A DNA stretch of 19,285 nucleotides from the NCBI GenBank assembly GCA_943704415.1, contig CALSCO010000959.1:1-19285 (forward strand), in the 5' to 3' direction. Source of the stretch: Parvularia atlantis. Lineage: Eukaryota > Opisthokonta > Rotosphaerida. Shown here piece after piece: positions 1-8,664 of the stretch (position 1 is its first letter; each line of letters begins with the position of its first letter). Position numbers and translations under genes: made by a program. The notes beneath the pieces are model-generated. The model did no database searches and was not told the origin of the DNA. It worked only from the letters and a program-made list of their open reading frames with translations.

Positions 1-735
1 GTCGCCGTGGTCTCGAGGCCGCGCACATTGGAGCCGTGGCCGAGCTCGGTCTGCGCGTCTGCGTTCGGCGCAGCGCGTGAGCAGCACCGGGGGGCGTGGA
101 ACACAACGGCGCACAGCAGCCGATGATTCTGTTCTGCTCGGCGAGCGGGAGCCAGTGCTGCGCCTGCTGCTCGTCGCAGAGCGTGCGCAGGACGGGCATG
201 AACATCCACGTGTGCAGGTGGAACGTCGATACGAGCTATGCGCGCGTCCCTGATCAGCCACTCGCTCCGTGCAGCGCGCGGCACCCTGCAGTGCGCACCA
301 GGACCTGCTCGCGGAAGCACTCGTCCTCCTGGCGCACGCACGCGGCGCGATCAGCGATCGCACGCGCATCGGCGCGCGTCCACGACGTGCCTCGGCCGTC
401 CAGTCCTTGAGCGCGCCGCCGCGGCGCAGCGCCGTGTAGCGCGCGTGGCGCTCGAGTGAGTGCTCGTAGGCCGCCACACGGTCCTTGAAGAAGAACTGCT
501 CGGGCTTGCTGTGCATCGCGGCGGCGTGAGGGCGGTGCGGGTTGCGTGGACGGCGCATCCCGCACCCGAAGACGGGGTCGCTCGCCGCGAAGGCCATCGC
601 CTTGGCGCGCACACAGAGCGCCTCGTCACCGCCGCGCGTCAGCCGGTGCAGCGCGTGCTGCGCATCGTCGCGCGAGAGGCCGCTGCGCGCGCGCTCGGCC
701 GCGATGTCGGTCGTGGTCTGAGGCACCGTCGACAT
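1..735 (-). CDS. ACOX: Acyl-CoA oxidase, N-terminal part (partial at left edge)
   Basis: Flavin enzyme that catalyses the first, H2O2-producing step of peroxisomal fatty-acid beta-oxidation. Exons read on the minus strand: 735-566, 508-391, 328-299, 235-115, 58-1 (continues off the window). Joined, they give about 165 residues of the N-terminal alpha-helical domain and the start of the active-site region: DPVFGKPEQFFFKDRV, then TFHLHTWMFMPVLRTLCDEQQ, then IIGCYAQTELGHGSNVRGLE. The last stretch matches the signature IIGTYAQTE(L/M)GHGT-LRGLETTA of acyl-CoA oxidases. Introns are 57, 62, 63 and 56 nt; the second (329-390) needs a GC donor (GCACGT) for the reading frame and the family alignment to hold. 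The start at 735 gives a normal N-terminus (MSTVPQ...). Any C-terminal peroxisome signal lies outside the window. The family is clear; the exact long- or short-chain subtype is not. Confidence 0.9.
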   Translation of the reverse strand, partial: MSTVPQTTTDIAAERARSGLSRDDAQHALHRLTRGGDEALCVRAKAMAFAASDPVFGCGMRRPRNPHRPHAAAMHSKPEQFFFKDRVAAYEHSLERHARYTALRRGGALKDWTAEARRGRAPMRVRSLIAPRACARRTSASASRSWCALQGAARCTERVADQGRAHSSYRRSTCTRGCSCPSCARSATSSRRSTGSRSPSRTESSAAVRRCVPRPPVLLTRCAERRRADRARPRLQCARPRDHGD

Positions 736-740
736 GCGCA

Positions 741-799
741 CTGCAAAAAGACAAGACAACTCGTCAGCTCACTGCTGCGGCACACCGACGAGGTCGCAC
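741..799 (-). promoter_or_regulatory. Probable 5' leader intron of the acyl-CoA oxidase, overlapping the dehydrogenase 3' end
   Basis: On the minus strand this 59-nt stretch has everything the coding introns have: donor GTGCGA at 799, the branch-like GCTGAC just after the dehydrogenase stop codon, and an acceptor CTTTTTGCAG ending 5 nt before the oxidase ATG. The donor lies within the final codons of the dehydrogenase (stop at 771-769). The reading is that oxidase transcripts either start inside the dehydrogenase gene or come from read-through. A trans-splice acceptor is another possibility. Confidence 0.5.
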
Positions 800-1746
800 G
801 AGACGACCCAGAGAGCGCGCGCGAGCTCGGCGTTGCCCACTTGCCGGTGCCGCATGCCCTTGCGTGCCGGCGCGCAGTCCATGTAGTACTCGCCCTTGAC
901 CACGTCCGGCGAAAGCGTGCAGTACATCGTCGTCGACACGCCTTGGCCCATGTTCTTCAGGCCGGTGAGCGCGCCCTTGATCATGCCGCCGATGTTGCCC
1001 AGGATGGACGTGATTGACTGCTGCTGGCGCGAGAGCTCGGTCTCGAGGATGTTGCCCGGGTGCAGCGCCGTGCAGACGACGTCGGCACCATCGCGGTCGA
1101 ACCGGCGCTGCAGCTCCTGCGCGTGCAGGATGTTGGCGAGCTTGCTCTGGCCGTAGCGCTCCCACGGGTCGTAGTGGCGCGTGCCCGAGAGGTCGTCGAA
1201 CAGGATGCCCTGCGGCGGCGGGAAGAGGCAGTGGCCTATGGACGAGAGGTTGACGACGCGGGCCGGCGCGCTCGCCTTGAGCTTGTCGTAGAGCAGGTGC
1301 GTCAGCAGGAAGTGGCCCAGGTGGTTCACGCCAAACTGCTGCTCGAAGCCGTCGGCCGTGCGCGAGAGCGGCGCGGCCATCACGCCCGCGTTGTTGACGA
1401 GGAAGTGCAGCGGCAGGTCCATCGCGAGGAAGGCCGCGGCGGCCGCGCGCACCGACGCGAGCGACGACAGGTCCAGGTCGAGCGGGCGCACGTCGGCCGT
1501 CGGCACGGCCTTGCGCAGGCGCTCGCACGTGTCGGCCGTCTTGCCCGGGCGCGCGGCGACGACGACGACCGCGCCGACCGACAGCAGCGCACGCGCCGTC
1601 TCAAAGCCGAGGCCCGTGCTCGCGCCGGTCACAAGCGCCACGCGGCCCCTGGCGCGGTCCGCGAACGTGTCCGCGACCTCCTGTGCCGTCGAGCGCGCGC
1701 CGAACGTGTGCTGCTGCTGCTGCTTCTGCTGCTGCTGGGATGCCAT
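769..1746 (-). CDS. Short-chain dehydrogenase/reductase, retinol-dehydrogenase type
   Basis: An NAD(P)-dependent oxidoreductase of 325 residues in a single exon, the only intronless complete gene here. After a low-complexity start (MASQQQQKQQQQH) it has the nucleotide-binding motif TGASTGLG (residues 40-47), NNAG (118-121), the structural Asn in GVNHLGHF (about 141), the catalytic Ser in NLSSIGH (168-169), and YGQSKLAN with catalytic Tyr198 and Lys202. The C-terminus, ALWVVSCDLVGV, resembles the ends of RDH11/12-like enzymes. The start at 1746 precedes the polyQ run; the frame stays open further upstream (to 1968), but that part does not look like family sequence. No membrane segment or C-terminal SKL-type peroxisome signal is visible. 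Substrate is unknown; retinoid, steroid or lipid aldehydes are typical. It sits 33 bp upstream of the acyl-CoA oxidase on the same strand. Confidence 0.92.
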   Translation of the reverse strand: MASQQQQKQQQQHTFGARSTAQEVADTFADRARGRVALVTGASTGLGFETARALLSVGAVVVVAARPGKTADTCERLRKAVPTADVRPLDLDLSSLASVRAAAAAFLAMDLPLHFLVNNAGVMAAPLSRTADGFEQQFGVNHLGHFLLTHLLYDKLKASAPARVVNLSSIGHCLFPPPQGILFDDLSGTRHYDPWERYGQSKLANILHAQELQRRFDRDGADVVCTALHPGNILETELSRQQQSITSILGNIGGMIKGALTGLKNMGQGVSTTMYCTLSPDVVKGEYYMDCAPARKGMRHRQVGNAELARALWVVSCDLVGVPQQ

Positions 1747-1790
1747 GTTGATCGCGTGCAGTGAACGCGGCGTGCACGCGCCCGCGCGGG

Positions 1791-1800
1791 GCCTTTTGTA
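1791..1800 (-). promoter_or_regulatory. Possible TATA-like element of the dehydrogenase
   Basis: Minus-strand TACAAAAGGC lies about 45 nt before the ATG at 1746 in an otherwise GC-rich stretch. It resembles the TATAAGAGG seen at a similar distance before the Hsp31-type gene. Weak evidence on its own. Confidence 0.3.
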
Positions 1801-1967
1801 GTCCCGCTCCCCCGGGACCCGCGATCGGTCAGCTGAAGCCAACTTCCGCCAAAACTTCCGCCGCCGCCGCCAGACGGCCACAGCAACGGCGTCAAGATGA
1901 AGAACCTCGACGGCAAGCACGTCCTTTTCGCGGTGTTTAGCTCGTCTACCACGCATGCACACACACA

Positions 1968-1997
1968 TGGTGGTGGTGGTGGTGGTGGTGGTGGTGG
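1968..1997. repeat. (TGG)10 microsatellite
   Basis: Ten uninterrupted TGG units directly after a CA-rich run, lying between two minus-strand genes (CCA repeats on their sense strand). Non-coding. Confidence 0.9.
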
Positions 1998-2007
1998 GTG
2001 GTAGGGG

Positions 2008-3193
2008 CTAGCGCGCCGCGGCCGCGGCTGCCTTGCTAGCGTAGAATGAAGCACGCTTCTCTTCCTGCGCACGTCGGTCAGCGGCACGCGAGCGAGAAGG
2101 GCGCACCATTGACACGCTGTTGTCGCCGTAGACCAGGCGCGACTCAACCACGCCGCTCGCGCGCGGCGACCCGGGCGGCTGCTCGCTCGGTGCGGGCGCT
2201 GCGGGTGCTGCTACTGGCGCGGCTGCTGCGGGTGCGGCTGTCGGGCTGCGTCAGCGGACGAGCAGCGAGCACACGCGCGAGAGCAGGGCGCACCCAGAGG
2301 CGCGGCCAGCGGCGGCGTGCCGACTGCGGTAGCGAGCGGCGAGTCCGTGGCGAGCGGCACCACGGCGGGCGGCACGGCGAAAGCGAACGGCGGCGGCGTG
2401 CCGGCGGCGGCGACGGGAACGGCGGGCATCGCGTACGGCATGCCGTACGGGGCGACGGCTGTGGCCGCACGTGAGCGATCGCGCACGGCAAGGCCCGTAC
2501 GCACGCGGGTAGGCTGGCCTGGGCACAACGGGCGGGCCGTACGGCGTCGCGCCGGGGAAGGGCGGGCGGAAGGGCGGGAGTGCCTGCGCCATGCGCGGCG
2601 TGAGGCGGCCGATCGAGGGGGCAGAGGGCGTGCGGCGCACTGTGCCCGGAATCGGCGGGCGCCACGTGGGCGAGGCGTAGACCGGCGCGACAGGCGGGGC
2701 GATGGCGGCGAAGGGGTCGAAGCGCGGGCGCTTGGTCGGGTCGTCGGCTTCGCCGGTGCCGTCGTCGTCGGGCACGCCCTCCATGCCGTGGATCTCGTAC
2801 TGCGTGCTCTCGCGGCCGGGGATGGAGTTTGGCACGCTGCAGTTTGGGCGAAAGTAAGAGGGAGAGAGAGGTAGAGAGAGATAGAGAGAGAAGCGACATG
2901 CAAGTGGGCGGGCGAACGCACGTCTTGAGCTCCTCCTTGTGAACCTGCGACATGTGGATGCTGAGGCCGCCGATCGTGTTGAGGCGCTTGTTGCAGACCT
3001 CGCACTTGAAGTGCTTGGCCTTCTGGTGCTGGATCAGCACCATCACGTCCTCAAACTCGCGATCGCAGTACCTGGTGCGTGGCTCAGCCACTCGGCGCGC
3101 GTCTGCGCAGCAGTGCGGTGCACGCGCCACGCACCAGCACCACGGCAGCTCGTCGTCCTCCCCGCCCTTGTTCTTGCGCTTCTTCTTGCCCAT
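2008..3193 (-). CDS. ZNF207: BuGZ/ZNF207-like zinc-finger protein with GLEBS motif
   Basis: Homologue of BuGZ, the spindle and kinetochore factor that binds and stabilises Bub3. Exons 3193-3135, 3071-2922, 2836-2505, 2458-2294, 2237-2107 and 2064-2008 sum to 894 nt (297 residues). The N-terminus has a Lys-rich start, then two C2H2 fingers (C19/C22/H35/H40 and C43/C46/H59/H64) with the typical spacer [11 protein letters not shown], then VPNSIPGR and IHGMEGVP as in ZNF207. The middle is Pro/Ala-rich and disordered. The C-terminus [18 protein letters not shown] (about 268-287) resembles the Bub3-binding GLEBS motif, with the paired Glu. Introns are 63, 85, 46, 56 and 42 nt; the 85-nt one (2837-2921) carries a long CT tract. 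The family call is firm; the GLEBS assignment is by pattern memory. Confidence 0.88.
2848..2892. repeat. GA/CT-rich tract inside a BuGZ intron
   Basis: Interrupted (GA)n on the plus strand, a pyrimidine tract on the gene's sense strand. It lies inside intron 2837-2921 and explains why that intron is longer than its neighbours. Confidence 0.75.
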
Positions 3194-3245
3194 CGCGCCG
3201 CGCGTCCCGCCCTCGTCACGCGCGACGACGACGACCGTGCCGCTG

Positions 3246-3328
3246 CTGTGCGCGGCGCCCGAGCGTCAGCGCCTCTCGAGAAGGACCGAGACAGCGAGAG
3301 GCCACGGCCATGCTCAGCATCGCCGCAC
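3246..3328 (-). promoter_or_regulatory. Probable 5' leader intron of the BuGZ gene
   Basis: Minus strand: donor GTGCGG at 3328, branch-like GCTGAC, acceptor GCGCACAG at 3246, leaving 52 nt of leader before the ATG at 3193. It has the same signals as the coding introns. The exact donor is uncertain. Confidence 0.4.
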
Positions 3329-3385
3329 TGCAAGTTGGATTTGGCGCTTTTCGTTTTGCCGGGTGTTTTTTTCTTTTCGAGGCTT

Positions 3386-3560
3386 TTCTGGCCGGCGCGC
3401 GGACGGCGCGCGGCGCGGCGAGGACGGTGGACGGCGCGCGGCGCGGCGTGCGGACGGTGGACAATGCGATGACGGTGGACGTGCGGACATTGTGCGGCGC
3501 GGCGCGCGGACATTGGCGGACGGCGCGCGGACAGTGCGAGGACGGCGGACCATGCGCGGC
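3386..3560. repeat. Imperfect GC-rich tandem repeats
   Basis: Degenerate repeats built from GGACGGTGGAC and GGACGGCGCGCGGCGCGGCG blocks; the 20-nt block occurs twice, with shorter relatives after it. Apparently non-coding. Confidence 0.7.
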
Positions 3561-3589
3561 GGAAGGATGACTTTGCCGTCTCTCCCGCC

Positions 3590-4946
3590 ATCGTGGCTTG
3601 GCTGGCTCGGACTTGATCTGCGCAGCAGGCGCAGCAGGCGCGGCGAGAGGAGCAGGCAGAGCAGGCACAGCAGGCGCAGTCTCCATCTTGATGACCACCC
3701 GGTGGGCTGGATGAAATCACCAAGCTGCGTGCGAAGCTGGGTGGTCGACGATGGACGGCCGGGTCGCTGTCCTTGTCGACGCCCGAAACGGCCCAGTGGC
3801 TGCGCGGCACCAAATTGCTCGCCTTGTAAAAGCGCCAGAGCGTCTCGACACCACACGCAGGCTTTCAGCTTGAGTTGCCGAGTGTCGATGTTGTTTTGCC
3901 ACTGAACCGGTACGGCAGGGACGACGAGTGTGATAGGCCGCGTAGGGGACTGCGCAGCCTGGTCGGTCATGGGGCGCAGGAGTCCTTCGCATGGTCGGCG
4001 ATGTACGCGCCGATGCAGAGCGCGTCAAGATGAACTCTGGCGTCTCGCGCGGCTCGCCCTGCATGAAGACGACGCCATTCACGATCTGGGCCGATGGATG
4101 GCGGCGTCGAGGGCCGCTTCCACCTCGCTGAGCGCAGTGCGGGCTGCCAGCGCGAAGTCGAGACGACAGCGGACGCGGCGAGTCGGCTGTGCTTCTTCAG
4201 GACGGGCGGACGGTGCGCGGTGGAATACGTGCTGCGCGCACGGACAGCATCGCCATCAATGATATGGCGCATGCCTTGTCGTCGTTGTCGCCAGTGTGCA
4301 CCGCGAAGATGAGTGACACAGGATCCATTTCGGTCGGCGGCGCGTCCGCCACCATGCGCAGCGCCTTGGAATGCAGCCGGGCGCCGATTGCACGCTCACG
4401 GCGCATGCGCGCGAGCCGTGCAATGCGATGCACCTTGCCCGCGGCGTTGCGGGCTTGCACGAACGTCATCGCTGACTTTTCTCTGAACGCTTCTTTGGAC
4501 TTTGTTGCTGCCGCCTTGACCCGCTGATCCGAGGTCGCGGTCATTGGCACGAGGCCGCATGGCGGTGTTGCACTTCTTGCGGATGAGCCGAACCAGCTGC
4601 TGGTTGGCTGCTGGTCGGCTCGGTGGCCGCGCCTCACAGTTGGAGCGCGGCAGCATCACTAGCCGCGCTGTCGCCCAGCCGTTGCTTCGCGCCTTCGACA
4701 ACGTCGGCGACCTGTGACGTCGAGCGCAGCGACACCCGTCGGCGGGGTGATGCGGATGGCGGTGCCGGCTTGCTCGTGCCCAAGTAGTTTGCGCAGGGCA
4801 GTGCAAATCGCGTGCACTGCTTGGGCGCTGTTGAGCGTGCCAAAGTGCACGTCGCGGTCGACGGCGGCGGCTGCCCGTCTAGCGTCTAGTGCGGTGATCG
4901 GCCCCCTTTGTGTTTTGTGTGAACAAGCCCGAGGAGGGACGGACAC
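3590..4946 (-). pseudogene. Possible decayed coding region, family not recognised
   Basis: On the minus strand several protein-like segments follow one another in different frames with no intron signals to join them. Examples are HFGTLNSAQAVHAICTALRK (about 4850-4790), SQVADVVEGAKQRLGDSAAS, DPVSLIFAVHTGDNDDKACA, QIVNGVVFMQGEPRETPEF, DALCIGAYIADHAKD, and LWRFYKASNLVPRSHWAVSG (about 3815-3755). The frame change near 4705 occurs where the two frames overlap, so it cannot be an intron. Later segments are broken by stops. This fits a pseudogene, a mobile-element relic, or a gene damaged by sequence errors. I do not recognise the family, and the plus strand has one or two protein-like pieces as well, so even the strand is not certain. 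Confidence 0.3.
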
Positions 4947-5048
4947 GGACTGCGGGGGAACATCAGTGCATCACCGCGTGCGTGGAGTGCGCACGCCAGT
5001 GACACGCCCGGCGCGCGTGGGCGATCAGCGCGTGGAAGGGGCCGCGCA

Positions 5049-5054
5049 TATAAG
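5049..5054 (+). promoter_or_regulatory. TATA box of the Hsp31/DJ-1-like gene
   Basis: TATAAG (in CATATAAGAGG) stands out in GC-rich DNA, with its end 60 nt before the ATG at 5114. That is a sensible distance for a TATA box with a short leader. Confidence 0.6.
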
Positions 5055-5113
5055 AGGACGTCGGCGCCCGCGGCGACCGCACCCCAGACGCCAACGCCAG
5101 CGCCGCCGCAGCC

Positions 5114-6106
5114 ATGCTTCCGCCGCGCATGCTCTTCGTCGCCACGTCCAACAGCAAGCTCGGTGACACGGGCAAGCAGACGGGCCTGTGGCTGGAGGTG
5201 CGCCGCAGCTGGGGGCGGTGCTTGTTCACTCACACGCTGGCTTGCTGCAGGAGCTCGCCGTGCCGTTCATGATCTTCCGCAACGCTGGCATCGACGTCGA
5301 CATCGCCTCGATGCGCGGCGGTGCGCTGGCCTTGCCGAGGCGTCGCGCACCGACTGACAGCGCGGCCGCGGTGCAGGCGAGGCGCCGATCGACCCGATGT
5401 CGATGCAGGGCGAGAACATGACCCACCCGCTCACGAAGGAGTTCCGCACGAAGAACGACGGCGAGTGCATGCGCAAACTGCAGAAGACGATGCGCCTGGC
5501 CGACTGCGACCTCGGTGCGCCCTCGTGCGCGTGACATTGGCCGTCATGGGACTGATCGCAGCGCGCGCGCAGGCATGTACGCCGGCGTGTTCTTCATGGG
5601 CGGCCACGGTACGCGCGCGTCGACTGCCGTGCCTGCGCCGGCGGCTGACACGTGTACGCGCAGGCACGATGTGGGACTTCCCGAACTCGCAGGACTGCCG
5701 CAAGACGATCGAGACAATGTGCAACTCGGGCCGCATCGTGTCGGCCGTCTGTCACGGCCCCGCGGCGTTCATCGGCGTGACCAACGGCGGCGGCAAGGCG
5801 TTTTTCAACGGCAAGAAGATGTGCTGCTTCACCGACGCCGAAGAGCGCGCGTTCAAGATGGAGAACGTGCGTGCCGTCCGTGCGTGCCTCGCACGCACGC
5901 CGCTGAGCATCGCCCGCACGCAGACTGTCCCGTTCATGCTCGAGTCGCGCATCCGCGAGATGGGCGGCCGCTTCGAGTGCGCCGAGCCGACCAAGCCGCA
6001 CGCCGTGCGCGACGGCATGCTCATCACGGGCCAGAACCCGGCCTCGTCCGAGCAGGTGGCCAACATGGTCATCGACGCCATGCGCGAGCAGCGTGTCAAC
6101 GCCTGA
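5114..6106 (+). CDS. DJ-1/PfpI-superfamily glyoxalase III, Hsp31 type
   Basis: Likely converts methylglyoxal to lactate without glutathione, or acts as an Hsp31-type stress chaperone/deglycase in the cytosol. Six exons (5114-5197, 5251-5320, 5377-5514, 5573-5608, 5664-5866, 5924-6106) give 237 residues, the size of yeast Hsp31. Landmarks: GLWLEEL with the candidate catalytic Glu (28/29), FMGGHGTMWDFP (about 104-116), and SAVCHGPAAF with the nucleophile Cys139 and adjacent His140. The C-terminus has DGMLITGQNPASSEQ, as in the Hsp31 group. The introns (53, 56, 58, 55, 57 nt) all start GTGCG or GTACG and carry CTCAC/CTGAC/CTGAT/CTGAG before CAG. All triad residues are present, so it should be active. 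A TATA box lies just upstream. Confidence 0.93.
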
Positions 6107-6306
6107 GCCCCGGTCTAGTCGTCTGTGAGCCGGCCCCTATCTCTTCCTGCCCATTGAACTTGAATTTGAATGGAAACGTACGTACGTGCGTGCGTGCGTG
6201 CACACGAGCCGGGCACAGCCCGCTCACTCGAGGCGGCCAGTTGGACACAAGTAGGAAGGTGGTGAGGGTGGGTTAGGAGGGTAGGAGGGGGAAAAAATTG
6301 CAGGCT
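6107..6306. other. Convergent 3' intergenic region with (CGTA/CGTG)n microsatellite
   Basis: 200 bp between two converging genes. It includes CGTA/CGTG tetranucleotide repeats at about 6177-6202 and AT-richer DNA just after the Hsp31-type stop. No gene seen. Confidence 0.6.
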
Positions 6307-8355
6307 CTAGGTCGAGGGCTCGTGCAGCGGCATGTCGACCGTGACGGGCGAGGTCGGGCCCGACGTGGGTGGGTCAAGCCCGAGCGGGTGCCGCAGCGCC
6401 GTGGGCGACATCTGCGAGCGGCGCTTGTTCGCGGCGGGCGACCCGGGCACGAAGCCCGTCGCGGCATGCGAGAGCCCCGCGGGCGTGCCCTTGATCAGGC
6501 GCACGCGCTTGAAGTCGTACGAGTCGAGCCAGGTCGCGAAGACGTTGGTCTTGAGCATGTAGTAGACCTCGCTCAGCGCGCCCCTGAGCACGCGCGGGTC
6601 GGCCCGGCGCGTGGCAGACTCTCGCAGAATCTGCGCCCGCAGCTCGTGCGATAGGTTGACCTCGAGGTCCGCGCCTGGGCGGATGTACAGGTCCACAAGC
6701 TTGCTCACGATCTCCTCGAGCTCGACTTCGGGCCGCGACGGCGCCTGAAGGATGGCGTCGCGGGCGTCCTGCATTTCGCGGCGCGCGCCTGCGTGAGCGC
6801 AGGCATGGGCGTGCGCCTGCGTGCGTGTGGCGCACCAGGTAGAACATGACGCTCTCCACGCAGAAGCACTTGACGCACTGCGCCTTGAACGACTCGGCGT
6901 AGATCGGGTCGGTCAGGTACAACTTGAGCGGGGGCGAGCGGCGGTGCGTGCTGTGCGTGCTGTGCGGGCCGGCGTCCTCCACGTCAAAGTCGTCGAGCGT
7001 GGCCTGCGACGTGACAGCGAGCACGTCGAGCGGGAGCTGGTCCTGCGAGGGCACGTACGTACGGACGCATGCACGTGAGCACAGAGCGACGAGCGCAGAG
7101 CCGGCCGCACCTCGCTGCCCGCCTCGACGTCGATGCCCGAACCGTTGTGGCTGTTTGGCTGGCCGCCGCTGCTGAGGCTGCGCAGGCCCGTGTCGCTCTC
7201 GGTGGCCGAGCGCGACTGCTGGTAGATGCGCATCATCGTGCGCCAGGGCTCACACGCGAGAAGGATGAGCGGGTGGTAGAGCAGCTCGAGGGTGGTGGCC
7301 GCGATGGCGATGTTGATGAAAAGCACGGTGAAGAGGTCGTCGCGCAGGCGCCCGTTGCGCTGCACCGACGTGGTGACGAGCCACGTGCCGACGAGGGAGA
7401 CGGCGAGGGCGAAGATGATCGTGAACTGGAACTTCATGTGGAACACGTCCTCGACCGTGTACAGCTTCCAGACGATGAACAGGAACACGACGGCGTAGAT
7501 GCAGTAGAACGGAATGATCGCGTATGGCGAGCCGACGATGCACAGCCGGTCGGCCTCGACAAACTCGTTGCGCTGCACGATCGTCGACACGGCAAACTGC
7601 GCAAAGATGAACCCGCCGATGACGATGCGGCGGAACCAGGGCCTGCGCACGCGCGCCGTTGAGTTGAGCGGCTGATCAAGAGCGACAAGAGCGAGAGAGC
7701 GGGCGCGCACGAGAAGAAGAGCGAGGCGTTGCGCCGCCAAAAGCCCTTTGAGCGCGTCAGCTTCTCCAGGTTCCACTCGTAGACGTAGACGAGGCCCATC
7801 GCGCCGATCTCGAAGGGCTGCGGGAGACGGACGGCGGTTGAGCCGACGGCGCCCGAGCAACGGCAACGGCAATGAGCCGGGCGGGGGAGCAGCACGCACC
7901 ACGACCCAGATCGGCCCGAGCAGGTTCGCGGCGACCCACGCCGTCCAGCACGTGGCGGGCGTGTCGCCGAGCTCGGCGCGGGCGGTGAAGACGATGAAGA
8001 TGGGCACGGGCATGCACGCCGCGATCATGCTCAGGTGGTAGTCGCGCTGCGTGCACGTGCGCCGTCAGCACGTCCGCCTCGCGTCCACAAGCAGCACACG
8101 CACCGCACGCAGCGGCTGGAAGCGCCGGAAGGCCGTGTACAGCGCCACGCCGACGGCCCACATCACGAGGTACGCGCCGAGGAAGGCCCAGTAGCCGCCG
8201 CTCCCCGTGCCGAGCTGCGCGCCGTTGCCGAATCCGCTCGTTAATCAGCAGGCGCAGCTTCCCGCGCCGGCGCACAAACGGACACGCACGTAGGTGTGTC
8301 CGATGAGGCCCAGCCCCGCCGCCGACGTCGACGTCGACGTCGGCGCCTCGTCCAT
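6307..8355 (-). CDS. Seven-transmembrane receptor fused to an RGS domain (7TM-RGS)
   Basis: Plasma-membrane receptor-like protein whose cytoplasmic RGS domain would speed GTP hydrolysis on a G-alpha subunit, the arrangement of plant AtRGS1. Exons 8355-8290, 8214-8104, 8046-7900, 7817-7711, 7642-7111, 7042-6836 and 6768-6307 sum to 1632 nt (543 residues). A short N-terminus is followed by seven hydrophobic segments (e.g. YWAFLGAYLVMWAVGVALY, IIPFYCIYAVVFLFIVWKLY, FTIIFALAVSLVGTWLV), ending near residue 280. After a polar linker comes the RGS domain (about 359-485): LYLTDPIYAESFKAQCVKCF, CVESVMFY, EVNLSHELRAQI, NVFATWLDSYDFK. The key Asn of EVNL is kept; the usual E-N pair before the aromatic pair is E-S. 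The tail is Ser/Pro-rich and disordered. Introns are 75, 57, 82, 68, 68 and 67 nt. The domain calls are good; ligand and G-protein partner are unknown. Confidence 0.88.
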
Positions 8356-8664
8356 CCCGGCCGTCAAGAGCAACGGAAAATATCTGACACGACGCTGTCG
8401 CAGACGCGTTTCGGGCGCGTTTCGCAGGGCGCGGCGCACGCTCGTGGGCGGACGGGGGGTGCGGGACGCGGGAGAACGAGGGGAGACGCACGGCCCACGC
8501 GGTGGCGTGCGTGAACGGCCCTCACGGTGAGAAAAATCAGCGCAACGCGGGGCGGCAGCGCCGAGGCCGAGGCCGAGAATACAGCACAACTCGGTGGCAA
8601 CGGACCCGATCGCGCGTTGTCAAGCGCCTGGCGCCTCCCTGCGCGCCTGATCAAAGCTGCCATG
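8356..8664. other. Intergenic gap between coronin-7 3' end and 7TM-RGS start
   Basis: 309 bp, both neighbours on the minus strand. It must hold the coronin terminator and the receptor promoter. On the minus strand an AT-rich GATATTTTCC lies about 30 nt before the receptor ATG and may be a core promoter element. I see no gene here. Confidence 0.5.

Larger units (their letters stand above)
1747..2007. other. Intergenic gap between dehydrogenase and BuGZ genes
   Basis: 261 bp between the dehydrogenase ATG and the stop of the upstream zinc-finger gene, both on the minus strand. It holds the TATA-like element and a TGG microsatellite. I see no gene in it. Confidence 0.6.
3194..5113. other. 1.9 kb interval without a confident gene
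   Basis: Between the BuGZ start (minus) and the Hsp31-type start (plus). It contains the BuGZ leader, a T-rich patch (about 3358-3388), a GC-rich imperfect repeat (3386-3560), a possibly decayed coding region on the minus strand (about 3590-4946), and the promoter of the Hsp31-type gene. Codon third positions are less GC-biased than in the real genes around it, and no reconstructed exon chain like those elsewhere could be built. Confidence 0.6.

Noticed and set aside
329-363. A 35-nt GT-AG intron in the oxidase
   Set aside because: It keeps the frame but leaves eight extra Arg-rich residues and is shorter than any other intron; the 62-nt GC-AG choice fits the family better.
741-785. Annotating the dehydrogenase and oxidase as one bifunctional fusion gene
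   Set aside because: The dehydrogenase ends exactly where RDH-like proteins end and has its own stop; the in-frame splice is only a possibility and is kept as a finding.
460-1017. Long plus-strand open frame over the oxidase and dehydrogenase
   Set aside because: Arg/His/Ala-rich translation typical of the antisense of GC-rich genes; the minus strand carries clear oxidase and dehydrogenase motifs.
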